64,000 nt of DNA from Hymenobacter elongatus (GTDB lineage: Bacteria > Bacteroidota > Bacteroidia > Cytophagales > Hymenobacteraceae), in the NCBI RefSeq assembly GCF_004745955.1, contig NZ_SRLD01000015.1, positions 1 to 64,000 on the forward strand, in the 5' to 3' direction. This document shows positions 1 to 8,900 of this stretch, one piece after another. Numbering within the stretch: position 1 is the first letter of the stretch; each line of letters begins with the position of its first letter. A program made the position numbers and the translations under genes. The notes under the pieces were generated by a model. That model was not told the DNA's origin. It searched no databases and was given only the letters and a program-made list of their open reading frames with translations.

Positions 1-114
1 CGCTATTTATGGGCCGAAACGCTTTTTGACAACTCGCCCAAGGACACCGTCCTGCTCAAAATCCCGCGCCACCAACTCCACATCTGGCAAGAGGCCCTGG
101 CATGGGCCGCGTAG
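1..114 (+). CDS. C-terminal end of an unidentified protein (partial at window edge)
   Basis: An open frame runs from the first base to a TAG at 112-114 and encodes 37 residues rich in Trp, His and Leu, ending in QEALAWAA. The composition looks protein-like, and the frame shares its DNA with the aberrant tail of the convergent RDD-type gene, where that tail stops resembling its family. I read it as the 3' end of a gene that begins left of the window. No domain can be named from so short a piece, and it may instead be a chance open frame. Confidence 0.4.
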   Translation, partial: RYLWAETLFDNSPKDTVLLKIPRHQLHIWQEALAWAA

Positions 115-390
115 GGCTAAAGTCAAGATAAGATAGGCCACAAAAATCAGATTTCGAATCAGGTTGCGCTGTAGTAAGAAAGAAGCGCGAGCCTCCAGGT
201 TACCCCGGTTAGTGAGGTAGGTGCTTATGGTTTGGTCGAAGCCGAAGAATAAATAGAAAATACCTGTAATAGCCAGTGTGAGGGGCAGAATATCAATTAA
301 GTAAGCTAGTAGGCGCTGAGAAGCTGATGCCAGTAGTATCGGTGATTCAGATGGATAGTCTTGCGGAAAAGGAGTAGCAAATTCGGGCAT
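7..390 (-). pseudogene. Truncated RDD-family membrane protein
   Basis: A 127-residue frame with the N-terminal half of an RDD protein: a segment RLLAYLIDILPL carrying the family Arg and Asp, a first membrane helix at about residues 28-50, and a second at about 77-95. RDD proteins normally continue with a conserved basic loop and a further helix. Here the helix runs into a polar tail from about residue 95 that does not resemble the family and lies over the end of the plus-strand frame at 1-114. The most likely reading is a gene cut by a rearrangement near position 115. RDD proteins are poorly defined integral membrane proteins, some linked to ion transport. It could still be expressed as a short two-helix protein. 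Confidence 0.5.
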
Positions 391-598
391 TATAGCGAAG
401 AGTGAGGGTAACGTAAAACAATTAGGTGTAGCTGGAGCCGGCGCTCCACGCTTTGAGCAAGGCCCGTGCGAGGGTGGGAATTACGCTCTTATCAGCGGTA
501 TGTAGCATATTTTTTGTTGCCACTACCACCCGCTTTGCCTTCCGCGTACAGAAAATCCGGCCACCACCGCTACTGAAGTGCCCCTACGTTTCTGCTCT
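391..598. other. Intergenic, no gene seen
   Basis: This stretch separates the truncated RDD gene from the dehydrogenase remnant. Open frames here are short and in several registers, with no recognisable product. No clear hairpin or promoter stands out. Confidence 0.4.
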
Positions 599-868
599 AT
601 GGAAAACCACCTGCCCGCTACCCCGCCCAGCATCGGCCGGCCCCTGAGCCGCGTCGATGGCCACCTGAAAGTAACCGGGCAGGCCCGCTGCGCTGCCGAG
701 CACGCCGTGCCTGGTGTAGTCCACGGCGTGCTGCTGACCAGCGAAATCGGCCCTATTGGCTTTACGGCCGCCGTGGCCAACGCCGTATACCACGCCACGA
801 GGCAGCGGATTCGGGAGCTGCCGATTACGCCGGATAAGCTGGTGGGAGGACCCAAACGCGGGGTGTGA
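599..868 (+). pseudogene. Xanthine dehydrogenase-type molybdopterin subunit, internally deleted remnant
   Basis: Ninety codons from an ATG at 599. The first ~50 residues (IGRPLSRVDGHLKVTGQA, then GVVHGVLLTSEI) match the N-terminus of xanthine dehydrogenase family molybdopterin-binding subunits. The remaining residues (FTAAVANAVYHAT, then RIRELPITPDKL) match the extreme C-terminus of the same family. The ~650 codons between, including all molybdenum-cofactor and substrate-binding parts, are missing, and the join near 745-750 is in frame. This is a deletion product and cannot be a working enzyme. No FAD or iron-sulfur partner genes lie nearby. The product match is from memory of the family. Confidence 0.75.
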
Positions 869-1023
869 AGCCGCTCGGGTAGTGGTAGCGCACCAGTGCA
901 CCGCCTGGCCAAGGCTGAAATCCACGATTCCGGCTGAAGGTGAACGATGCGGCAAGACTTGCGTATGCACGCAGATTGACCGGTGCTGAAGGCGTCTGTT
1001 TCTGCTCTTACTCTTTCTTCCGC

Positions 1024-1443
1024 ATGCAAAAACTGCCCTGTGTTCTCCTGGTTGATGATGACCCGATTACTAACTTTCTGAATCAGCGCCTGCTCGACGA
1101 GCTGGCGCTAACCGATAAGCTGTTGGTCGCCCTGAACGGCAAGGAGGCAATTGCCCTCATTGAAGAGCATTGTCCTTTCTCGGTGGGCTGCCCGGCGCTG
1201 ATTCTGCTGGATGTGAACATGCCCGTCATGAACGGCTTCGACTTTCTGGATGCGTACCAGCAGCTTATCGGCGCTCAGCAGAAGCCCAGCGTGATTATTA
1301 TGCTTACTACCTCGCTGCACCCACGCGACGTGCAGCGGGGCGAAACACTGAATATTGCCGGCTTTCTGAACAAGCCTCTCACGAAGGAGAAGATCAGAGA
1401 GATTCTACATACCCACTTTGGCCAGTCGGCTGCCGCCGGGTAA
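1024..1443 (+). CDS. Single-domain response regulator (CheY-like)
   Basis: A 139-residue stand-alone receiver domain that would take a phosphoryl group from a histidine kinase and act by protein contact, as it has no output domain. Acidic pocket Asp11-Asp13, phosphoacceptor Asp63 in LILLDVNMPVMNG, switch Thr95/Thr96 and conserved Lys117 in NKPLT are all present. The start is placed at the ATG at 1024, directly before the first beta strand; the upstream in-frame extension has no domain. No kinase is adjacent, so the gene is an orphan here. Regulators of this type in Bacteroidota often act with PAS-type hybrid kinases; the partner cannot be told from this window. Confidence 0.9.
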   Translation: MQKLPCVLLVDDDPITNFLNQRLLDELALTDKLLVALNGKEAIALIEEHCPFSVGCPALILLDVNMPVMNGFDFLDAYQQLIGAQQKPSVIIMLTTSLHPRDVQRGETLNIAGFLNKPLTKEKIREILHTHFGQSAAAG

Positions 1444-1830
1444 CTAAGTCGCCTGCCGCCTCACTGCATCCAGTGTCGCTACCCCGCCAGCCGGGGTAGT
1501 GGCGTTTTAGGCCGGTAGGCAACGCACTTAGAAGCTGTTTGCGTTAGTGAAAAACTTCCGGACCGGTCATGCTGAGCGCAGTCGAAGCATCTCTACCGCT
1601 TCGTAGGAGTCGTTCAACGAAGCGGTAGAGATGCTTCGACTGTGCTCAGCATGACCGTTTTTAATAACGCAAACAGCTTCTTAGTCAGCGGGCTGCAACG
1701 CTTGGGCTGCTCGCACTACTTTAAGTGCTGAACGTATCCCGTTCGTTTTGGTGCGGGGCTGGCACGGCTGCGGCACTCTTTGCCAATCGTGCTGTAGTTT
1801 CGTAGTCTATTCATGTCCGTTTTGCTCGCT
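1444..1830. other. Intergenic region holding a palindromic element
   Basis: About 390 bases between the response regulator and the glycosidase. The middle is taken up by the long inverted repeat listed separately (1530-1681). The last ~130 bases before the glycosidase start are the likely place for its promoter, but no convincing TAnnTTTG element was found. Confidence 0.5.
1530..1681. repeat. MITE-like long palindrome with 17-bp terminal inverted repeats
   Basis: Ends 1530-1546 and 1665-1681 are exact inverted copies of AGAAGCTGTTTGCGTTA. Inside them a second palindrome (about 1567-1655) carries GTCGAAGCATCTCTACCGC and its complement. The inner core recurs at 62909-63016 and weaker relatives are at 34778 and 43018. 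No transposase is inside. The structure fits a non-autonomous mobile element or a REP-type palindrome; it could form a long hairpin in DNA or RNA. Confidence 0.75.
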
Positions 1831-4569
1831 ATGAAGACTCCTGTTTTTCCCGCCCGCCTTCTCCTTTCCCTGGTTGCTTTAGGATCTTGTCAGGTGCAAA
1901 AAAATACTCCTCCAACCGTAGCCACGGCAGTGGCGGCCGCCGTGGAGCCCGTGTGGCAGTCGGCGGCCTACACACTGTACCGGGATAGTCTGGTGCAGGG
2001 GAAAAACGTGGCGCGGGTGGTTTCGCGCACCGAGCTGACGTCGAATTACCAGAGTCCGGCCAACGAGTTTCAGAGCCCGCAGGTGAATTTCAAATTCAGC
2101 CTCAACGGCAAAGACAACGAAATGCAGCCCGGCCAGGACCACGTTTTCATGGCGCTGCCCACGGCCGGGCAGCCGTTGGAAACGCCGGTCATCACGTTCG
2201 GCCAGCAGTACGTGGATAAAACGCCGGTGCCGGCCAATACTTTTCTGGCCCCCAACACGCCGCTCCACATTCGGCTGGATATGCGACCCGTGCTGGCGGC
2301 CTTCCGAAAACAGGGGTTCTATTCGCTCTACACCGGCCAGAAGCTCTACAAAGAAGATCTGAAGCACGTTTTCGTGGCCGGCAATACCACGCCGCTGAGC
2401 TGGGATTTCGACAACCTCATCAACAAGCCTCAGCTGGAGCTGAAGGACCCCGACGGCAACGGCATCTACGAAACCACCGTGGTGCTCAATGCCCATTCCG
2501 ACGCCAAAACGACGGCCGCCCGGTGGAAGCAAACCCTCGACACGTCGGCGTTTCCGCAGTATTCTTCCGAGTATCCGCTCACCGATGCCCTCTATAATCT
2601 GGCCCTGGAGGAAGCCAAGCGCGCCGTGGAGCCCGACGGCACCTTCCGCACCGGGCAGGAGTGGGCCGGCGTCTGGACACGCGACATTAGCTACAGCATC
2701 ATCTTGGCCCAGGCGCTGCTACAGCCCGAAGTAGCCAAAACCAGCCTGCTGCGCAAAGTTTCGCCCGCTGGCCGTATCATTCAGGATACCGGTACCGGCG
2801 GCGCCTACCCGTGTTCCACCGACCGGATTATCTGGGCCGTGGCAGCCTGGGAAATCTACAAGACGACCGGCGATGAAGCCTGGCTGAAGCAGGTGTTTCC
2901 CATCATCCGAAAGTCGATTGAGGACGACCAGCAAAATGCCTACGACTTGGCAACGGGCCTCGTGCGCGGCGAGTCGTCGTTTCTGGACTGGCGCGAGCAG
3001 ACCTACCCGAAGTGGATGCAGCCCGCCGATATTTACCAGTCGCAAAACCTGGGCACCAATGTGGCCCACTTCCAGGGCAACCAGATTCTGGCCCAGATAG
3101 CCGCCCATTCCGGCGACGAGCCGCTGGCCGCCAAGCACCGGCAGCAGGCGGCCCGCATCAGGGCGGGTATCAATGAGCACCTCTGGCAGGCCGACAAAGG
3201 CTATTATGGCCAGTACCGGTACGGTCGTTCCTTTCCCGTGCTGTCGCCGCGGGCCGAGGCTTTGGGCGAGGCGCTGGCCGTGCTGTTCGGCGTGGCCGAC
3301 GAGGCGCGCAGCCGCACGGTAGTTGCCAGCACGCCCGTGATGGACTATGGGGTTCCCTGCATTTACCCACAGATTCCCGACATTCCGCCCTACCACAACA
3401 ATGCCGTCTGGCCCTTCGTGCAGAGTTATTGGGGGCTGGCAGCGGCCCAGGTGGGCAACGAAACGGCTTTCATGGAAAGCCTGGCCGCGGTGGCGCGCCC
3501 GGCTGCGCTGTTTTTGACCAACAAGGAAAACTTCGTGGCCAGCAACGGCGACTTTGCCGGTACGCAGGTCAATAGCAGCGTGATGCTCTGGAGCCTTTCC
3601 GGTAGTCTGGGCTTGGTCTACAAAGGCCTGTTCGGCATGGATTTCCAGGCCGATAAGCTCGTCTTCCGGCCCTTCGTGCCCCAGGCGCTGCGCGGTCCGC
3701 GCAAGCTCACGGGCTTCACCTATCGCCAGGCCGTGCTTACTATCGAGATGGAAGGCTACGGACGCACTATCCGCAGCATCACGCTCGATGGTCAGCCGCT
3801 GCCCGCTGCCACCATTCCCGCTTCCCTGACCGGTGCCCACACCGTGCGCATTGTGCTCAGCTCGGAGGCTCCCGCCGCCGTGGCCAGCCACAAAGTAGCC
3901 CATCATGTGTCGCCCATGACGCCGGCCGTGCGCCATGCGGCCGGCCGCCTCACCTGGGCTCCGGTAGAAGGGGCCAAAGCCTACCAAGTGCTCCGCAACG
4001 GCCAGTTTGCGGCCCGCACGACCACTCCGGAATTCATGCTGCCGCCTGCTACTGCCTACGCCGAGTATCAGGTGCTGGCCGTCGATGCGCTGAACTACGA
4101 GTCGTTTGCCAGTGAGCCGCTGGCCGTGGGAGCCGGCGCGCACCAGCGGCTGTATGACCTGGGAGCGGGCAAGCTAAAATCAGCCAAGCCCTACAAAGGC
4201 TATACCGGGCAGGGCTTCGTTGAAATCAGCAAAACGCAGAATAACACCCTTTCGGTGCCCATTACCGTGCCCGCCGCCGGCCTCTACGCCCTGGATTTCC
4301 GCTATTCGAATGGCAACGGCCCCATCAATACCAGTAACAAGTGTGCCGTCCGGACGCTGCGTGAGGGCCGGCAGCTGCTCGGTACCGTGGTGCTGCCCCA
4401 GCGCGGCGTAGACGAATGGTCGGATTGGGGCTTTTCCAACCCTGTGCTGGTGCGGCTGGAAAAAGGCACGCACCCGCTGACATTGGCCCTAGAACCGGCC
4501 AACGAGAACATGAACGGCGACGTGAACCAGGCCATGCTGGACTACCTGCGGGTAACGAAGGTGAACTAA
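1831..4569 (+). CDS. Six-hairpin glycosidase-like lipoprotein
   Basis: About 912 residues exported as a lipoprotein: a signal peptide followed by lipobox LGSC. From about residue 220 to 640 lies an all-helical (alpha/alpha)6 catalytic module of the six-hairpin glycosidase type, with GVWTRDISYS and a run of Trp/Tyr-rich motifs such as DTGTGGAYP and YHNNAVWPFVQSYWG. An N-terminal beta domain precedes it, and a C-terminal beta-sandwich resembling a carbohydrate-binding module ends the protein. The fold is shared by alpha-rhamnosidases, trehalases and debranching enzymes, so the substrate is not certain. The start at 1831 is preferred over 1813 because it gives a typical signal peptide. It is transcribed alone and faces a convergent hydrolase across a hairpin. 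Confidence 0.75.
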   Translation: MKTPVFPARLLLSLVALGSCQVQKNTPPTVATAVAAAVEPVWQSAAYTLYRDSLVQGKNVARVVSRTELTSNYQSPANEFQSPQVNFKFSLNGKDNEMQPGQDHVFMALPTAGQPLETPVITFGQQYVDKTPVPANTFLAPNTPLHIRLDMRPVLAAFRKQGFYSLYTGQKLYKEDLKHVFVAGNTTPLSWDFDNLINKPQLELKDPDGNGIYETTVVLNAHSDAKTTAARWKQTLDTSAFPQYSSEYPLTDALYNLALEEAKRAVEPDGTFRTGQEWAGVWTRDISYSIILAQALLQPEVAKTSLLRKVSPAGRIIQDTGTGGAYPCSTDRIIWAVAAWEIYKTTGDEAWLKQVFPIIRKSIEDDQQNAYDLATGLVRGESSFLDWREQTYPKWMQPADIYQSQNLGTNVAHFQGNQILAQIAAHSGDEPLAAKHRQQAARIRAGINEHLWQADKGYYGQYRYGRSFPVLSPRAEALGEALAVLFGVADEARSRTVVASTPVMDYGVPCIYPQIPDIPPYHNNAVWPFVQSYWGLAAAQVGNETAFMESLAAVARPAALFLTNKENFVASNGDFAGTQVNSSVMLWSLSGSLGLVYKGLFGMDFQADKLVFRPFVPQALRGPRKLTGFTYRQAVLTIEMEGYGRTIRSITLDGQPLPAATIPASLTGAHTVRIVLSSEAPAAVASHKVAHHVSPMTPAVRHAAGRLTWAPVEGAKAYQVLRNGQFAARTTTPEFMLPPATAYAEYQVLAVDALNYESFASEPLAVGAGAHQRLYDLGAGKLKSAKPYKGYTGQGFVEISKTQNNTLSVPITVPAAGLYALDFRYSNGNGPINTSNKCAVRTLREGRQLLGTVVLPQRGVDEWSDWGFSNPVLVRLEKGTHPLTLALEPANENMNGDVNQAMLDYLRVTKVN

Positions 4570-4600
4570 GCCGCCAATTCGACGGCGGAGAAGAGCGTGA

Positions 4601-4633
4601 AAAAGGCCCGGTAAATATGCTGCCGGGCCTTTT
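4601..4633. terminator. Bidirectional rho-independent terminator
   Basis: Perfect 11-bp stem AAAAGGCCCGG / CCGGGCCTTTT with a short loop, T-rich on both strands, placed between the convergent glycosidase (+) and dienelactone hydrolase (-) genes. Confidence 0.8.
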
Positions 4634-4648
4634 CTTGTTCTGTTCGTC

Positions 4649-5506
4649 TTACGCCAGCTTGTCCTGAAACAGCCGCAGGGTCCGTTCCCAGGCCAGCTTG
4701 GCTACCTCGGCATTGTAGCGGGCAGGGGAGGAGTCGTTGTTGAAAGCGTGGTTGGCTCCTTCGTAGATAAATTGCTCGTACGAGATGCCTGCCGCTTTCA
4801 GAGCCGCTTCGTAGGCCGCCGCCCCGGCATTTACTCGTGTGTCTAAGCCGCCGTAGTGCAGCATCACGGCAGATTTTATCAGCGGTACGTCTTCGGCTTT
4901 GGGTTGCGTACCGTAGTAGGCCACGGCGGCGTTCAGCTGCGAATCGTGCACGGCTAATTGGTTGGCCAGGGCCCCGCCCCAGCAGAAACCCACGCACCCG
5001 GTTTTGCCGTTGCTGTCCTGGCGGCTGCGCAGGTAGTTCAGCGCCCGCAGGTAATTGCTCAGATTCTGCTGCGCGTCGAGCTTGCCAATCAGGGTGCGGC
5101 CCTCGTCCTCATTGGTCGGCGTGCCCCCAAAAGCCGACAGCGCATCGACGCCCAACGCCAGATAGCCGGCCCGGGCCACGCGGCGCGTCACGTCTTTAAT
5201 ATGGGGGGTCAGGCCCCGGTTTTCGTGAATTACGATTACCGCCCCGCGCTTTTTGCGACCTTTGGGGTGCGCCAAGTGGCCTTTCATCACCGTTGCGTCG
5301 CCTGGCCACGTCACTTCTTCCACTACCAGGTTCTTGTCCGTTTCCTCACTGGTAGCGGCCTGGGCGTAGCCAGGGTCCAGCACCGACAAGGCCGACATGG
5401 CCAGCGCCATGCCGCCGGTTAGCTTCACCAGGCGCTCAATAAACTCTTTGCGGGTAAGCGGTTTGTGGGTGTATTCGTCAAACAGGGTAATGATGCGCTG
5501 ATCCAT
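4649..5506 (-). CDS. Dienelactone hydrolase family protein, exported
   Basis: A 285-residue alpha/beta hydrolase of the dienelactone hydrolase family. The triad is visible: nucleophile Cys175 in GFCWGG, Asp222 in GGLDTRV and His253 in ANHAF; Glu95 in HENRG is the residue that normally holds the cysteine. Residues 20-50 hold basic residues, then a hydrophobic stretch ending in YAQA, consistent with export to the periplasm. Enzymes of the family open lactone rings or cleave other esters; the true substrate is unknown. The gene stands alone with a palindrome about 50 bases upstream of the start. Confidence 0.85.
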   Translation of the reverse strand: MDQRIITLFDEYTHKPLTRKEFIERLVKLTGGMALAMSALSVLDPGYAQAATSEETDKNLVVEEVTWPGDATVMKGHLAHPKGRKKRGAVIVIHENRGLTPHIKDVTRRVARAGYLALGVDALSAFGGTPTNEDEGRTLIGKLDAQQNLSNYLRALNYLRSRQDSNGKTGCVGFCWGGALANQLAVHDSQLNAAVAYYGTQPKAEDVPLIKSAVMLHYGGLDTRVNAGAAAYEAALKAAGISYEQFIYEGANHAFNNDSSPARYNAEVAKLAWERTLRLFQDKLA

Positions 5507-5933
5507 ACGGGACAGGTTAAACCGGAAGAATTTTCTGTAAGATATAGATAAGCCTCAGTTTGTTTAAACTGAGGTGATACAGGTAAGCGGGACGTATAGC
5601 TCTTCCGTCACAGGCGGTATCCTCAAGTGAAATGAGGCCATTGTCCGAGCAACGGCGGCAGGGAGCTAGGGGCTCGTTCGTCGCAATGCTTCGGCCCCCA
5701 AGGCTGCTGATACTGAGTACCCACGGCTGCTCAGTACCAGTAGCAGTTACCAGCAATGCTTTTGCCTTGACGACGCTGCCGCAGTTTATGATAAACGCCC
5801 ACTGCCGGGGCAAAACGAAGCAGCTCGCGCCACAAGAAGCCGCGTAGTGCCCGCGTTCCGGTGGCTGCAGAAGAGGCCAACCATAGCTAGAGTAAGGCAA
5901 CAGTTACTTATCTGGAAATTGCAAAGCTATTCG
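5507..5933. other. Intergenic region, no gene supported
   Basis: About 430 bases between the hydrolase start and the end of the giant AAA+ gene. Frames in this stretch have no protein-like composition. The only structure seen is the perfect palindrome at 5553-5574. Confidence 0.5.
5553..5574. promoter_or_regulatory. Perfect 9-bp palindrome upstream of the hydrolase gene
   Basis: CCTCAGTTT and AAACTGAGG are separated by four bases, about 47 bases upstream of the hydrolase start codon. The position fits an operator or a 5' leader hairpin of that gene; there is no direct evidence which. Confidence 0.35.
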
Positions 5934-8900
5934 TCATTCCTTCTCCAGCACCTGCCGGATTCCGCCCAGCCCACTGGAAATGTTCTCCAGCTGCGTGAGC
6001 ACGCTTTGCAGCTGGCCGCCGCTGCTGGTGCGCAGGTTGCGGGCGAAGGTGGCTTTGATGTCGGTCCAGCGGGTGGTTTCGGCGTCCTGGAGCCAGCCCA
6101 GCAATTCGCGCAGCTTGAGCAGGTTGGCTTCGGTGCCGCTGGTCAGGGTTTGGGCTTCGTTGTCGTAGTGGGTGGCCAGCAGGGCGCGCACTTCCTCGTC
6201 GTTCATGATGGGGCGCACTTTTTCGGCCAGCTTGGCCATGTTGCGGTAAGAGCCCTGGAGCTTGAAGGGCGGCTCGGTGCGGTATTCGTTGGCCTGGGCC
6301 GCCGAGCGGATGTACTCCTCGTTCACGCGGGCCACCACGTCGCGGATGCGCAGCAGCTTTTGCAGCACGGCCACGTACTCGTTGATTTCCTCGGGCGTGT
6401 GGTTGGCTTCGAAAACCAGGCCGGTGCTGTCGCCGGTTTCGGCCAGTTTTATCAAGGGATACACGTCGGCCTGGCTTTTGGCAGCGAGGCGGTTGAGGAC
6501 GGGGTTGGCCACCAACGCGTTTTCGAGGTAGCTGAGCAGAAAGGTATTGGCCGTGTCGCCGATGATGTCGCCGAGGTTGTAGATGTCGGCGCGGTTGGCC
6601 AGCATGTCGGGGATGCGGAACTGCTCGCCCGATTCGGTGTAGGGGTTGCCGGCCATCACCACGGCCACCTTGCGCCCGCGGAAGTCGTAGGTGCGGGCGC
6701 GGCCCTGGTACACGCCCTCAATCTTGCGCTGGGCGTCGCAGAGCGAGATAAATTTCTGCAAAAACTCGGGGTTGCAGTGCTGAATGTCGTCGAGGTAAAT
6801 CATGACGTTGTCGCCCATCTCGAAGGCCAGGTTCAGCTTCAGCAGCTCCTCGCGGGCGCCGGAGTTGGGCGCCTGGGCGGGGTCCACGCTGGTCACGGCG
6901 TGGCCGATGGCGGGACCGTTGATTTTCATGAAAATCAGCCCCAGCCGGTTGGCCACGTACTCCATGAGCGTGGTTTTGCCGTAGCCGGGCGGCGACACCA
7001 GCAGCAGCAGGCCCATGAGGTCGGTGCGCTTATCCGCGCCCGCCGTGCCGATTTGCTTGGCCAGGTTGGCGCCGATGAGCGGCAGGTACACTTCGTCAAT
7101 CAGCTTGTTGCGCACGAAAGAGGAGAGGACCCGCGGCCGGAACTCATTGAGCCGCAGCTCTTCGGTGAAGCGGGCCAGCAACTCCTTTTTTAGGGTGCCG
7201 AAGGCTTCGAACAGCGGCACCACCGTGTGCGGGTAATGGTGTAGTCGGCGGCGGAATTCCGGAAAATTCAGCTGATAATTCCGCTCGTGAATGCGGGCGT
7301 GCGAGCCCTGCAGGCCGGTGAGGGTTTCACGCAGCGGCGTGCGAATGATGCGGGCCGGGTCGAAGGAATTGGTAAGCAGCAGTACCGCGCACTCGTTGAC
7401 CGCTGCTTCGTTCACCCCATCCCCCGGCCCCTTCCCCTCCGGGAGAAGGGGAGCCTGACGATTCTGTTCTGGAGCCTGCGCTTGCGTCAGGCTCCCCCTC
7501 TCCCGGAGGGGAGGGGGCTGGGGGGTGGGGTTGGAGCGCACGAACGACTTCACCCACTGCCGCACCAGCTGAAACTGCGCCGCCGGTTGGTCGGCCAGCG
7601 CGGCTACCGAGGTTTCGTATTGCGCCGTCGCATTACGCTCCTTTAGCGACTGCTGGAACTGCTGGTGCAACTCGGCAGCTTCGCTGGAAATGATGAATGT
7701 CTCGCCACGGGTCAATTCGTAGAATAAATATTCGCCGGCCTCCGCTACCTCGTGAAGGGCGAAAAGCCCAGTGCCCGCCGCAAATTCCTCCACCGCTACC
7801 TGCAATTCCGCCTTCAGCACATCGAACTCCCGCGAGTCCGGAAATACCTGCAGCAGCACGCCGATGCCCTGCAATTGATGCTGCCAGGCCGCTTTCTTCT
7901 TGCGCCCCGCGAAGCCATGCCAGTAGAGCGCTGCCGCCGCCCGCGCCTCGGTAGAATAGCGCAGCAAGTCGGCGGTGCGGGTGAGGCGCACCAGGGCTTC
8001 GAGCAGCAGGGCCGCGTCGTGGTCGTGCACGCCCTTGAGGTAGCCCTCGGCGTAGCGCGGGGCCATGAACTGCTGCACGTGCGCGGTCAGCTCGGCCACG
8101 GTGAGGTGGGAAAGCTCGGCCACCGACAGCACGGCGGGGGCGCCATCTTGGGCTGGCGCGGGGTGCTGAGCGGCTTGCAGCATGAGCCAGGCCAGGTACT
8201 CGGCCCGGTACACGTCGGCGTTTTCCGACACCACCGTTTGGTCCCACACGGCGCGGGCGGCCAGCACGGCGGACTCGGTGATTTTCTGGAAAAAGTTAGT
8301 GCCGGTGAGGTGGTAGTGCAGGTCGCCGTCGCGCAGCACCACGGTCAGCTCCAGCGGCTGGGTGTTCACGGTGAAGGCATAAGTACCAAATTTGAGGGCC
8401 TGCCCCCCGTCAGTAAATAGCTCGGCGCGGTCCTTGAGCTGGCGCACGGCGTCTTCCTTCACCGTTTTGAGGCGGCTCTGGATGTCGTCGGCCTTCACCG
8501 GGTCGCCGAGGTTGAGCAGGTCCTGCACGGTCTGGCGCACCTTCTCCACCATCAGGTCCGAAGCAAAGTAGCCGTTGATATCCGCCACGGTTTCGAAGCG
8601 GCCGAGGCGGTTTTGCACCGCTTTCAGGATGCGCTCCGCCGATTGCAGCAGGGCCGAGGCGCGTTGGTTGCGGGCTTCTACCAAGCTCACCTTGCGCGAC
8701 TCAAACGCCTCCGATACTTCCTCGCGCTTGCCCGCCAACTGGTTCAGGAACTGGTCAAATTCGGGAAACTTACCTTCCAGCTCTTCCAGCTGCATCAGGA
8801 GCTTGGTGCTGTACTCGTCGCACTTGGCCGGCGCGTCGCACAGGTCGAGGTAGTTCACCAGGGCCTGGTCGAGCAGCTTGATTTGCGCCGTGAATTCGGC

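Noticed and set aside
2719..4143. Long minus-strand open frame of 474 codons inside the glycosidase gene
   Set aside because: It is the antisense of a GC-rich gene; its His, Gly and Arg-rich sequence has no domain, while the plus frame has a lipobox and clear catalytic-module motifs.
5517..5900. 127-codon minus-strand frame upstream of the hydrolase
   Set aside because: Unusual Cys and Ser content, no family likeness, and it overlaps the expected promoter and palindrome.
5847..7193. 448-codon plus-strand frame opposite the AAA+ gene
   Set aside because: Composition is dominated by Val, Gly, His and Gln from reversed codons; the minus frame holds Walker motifs.
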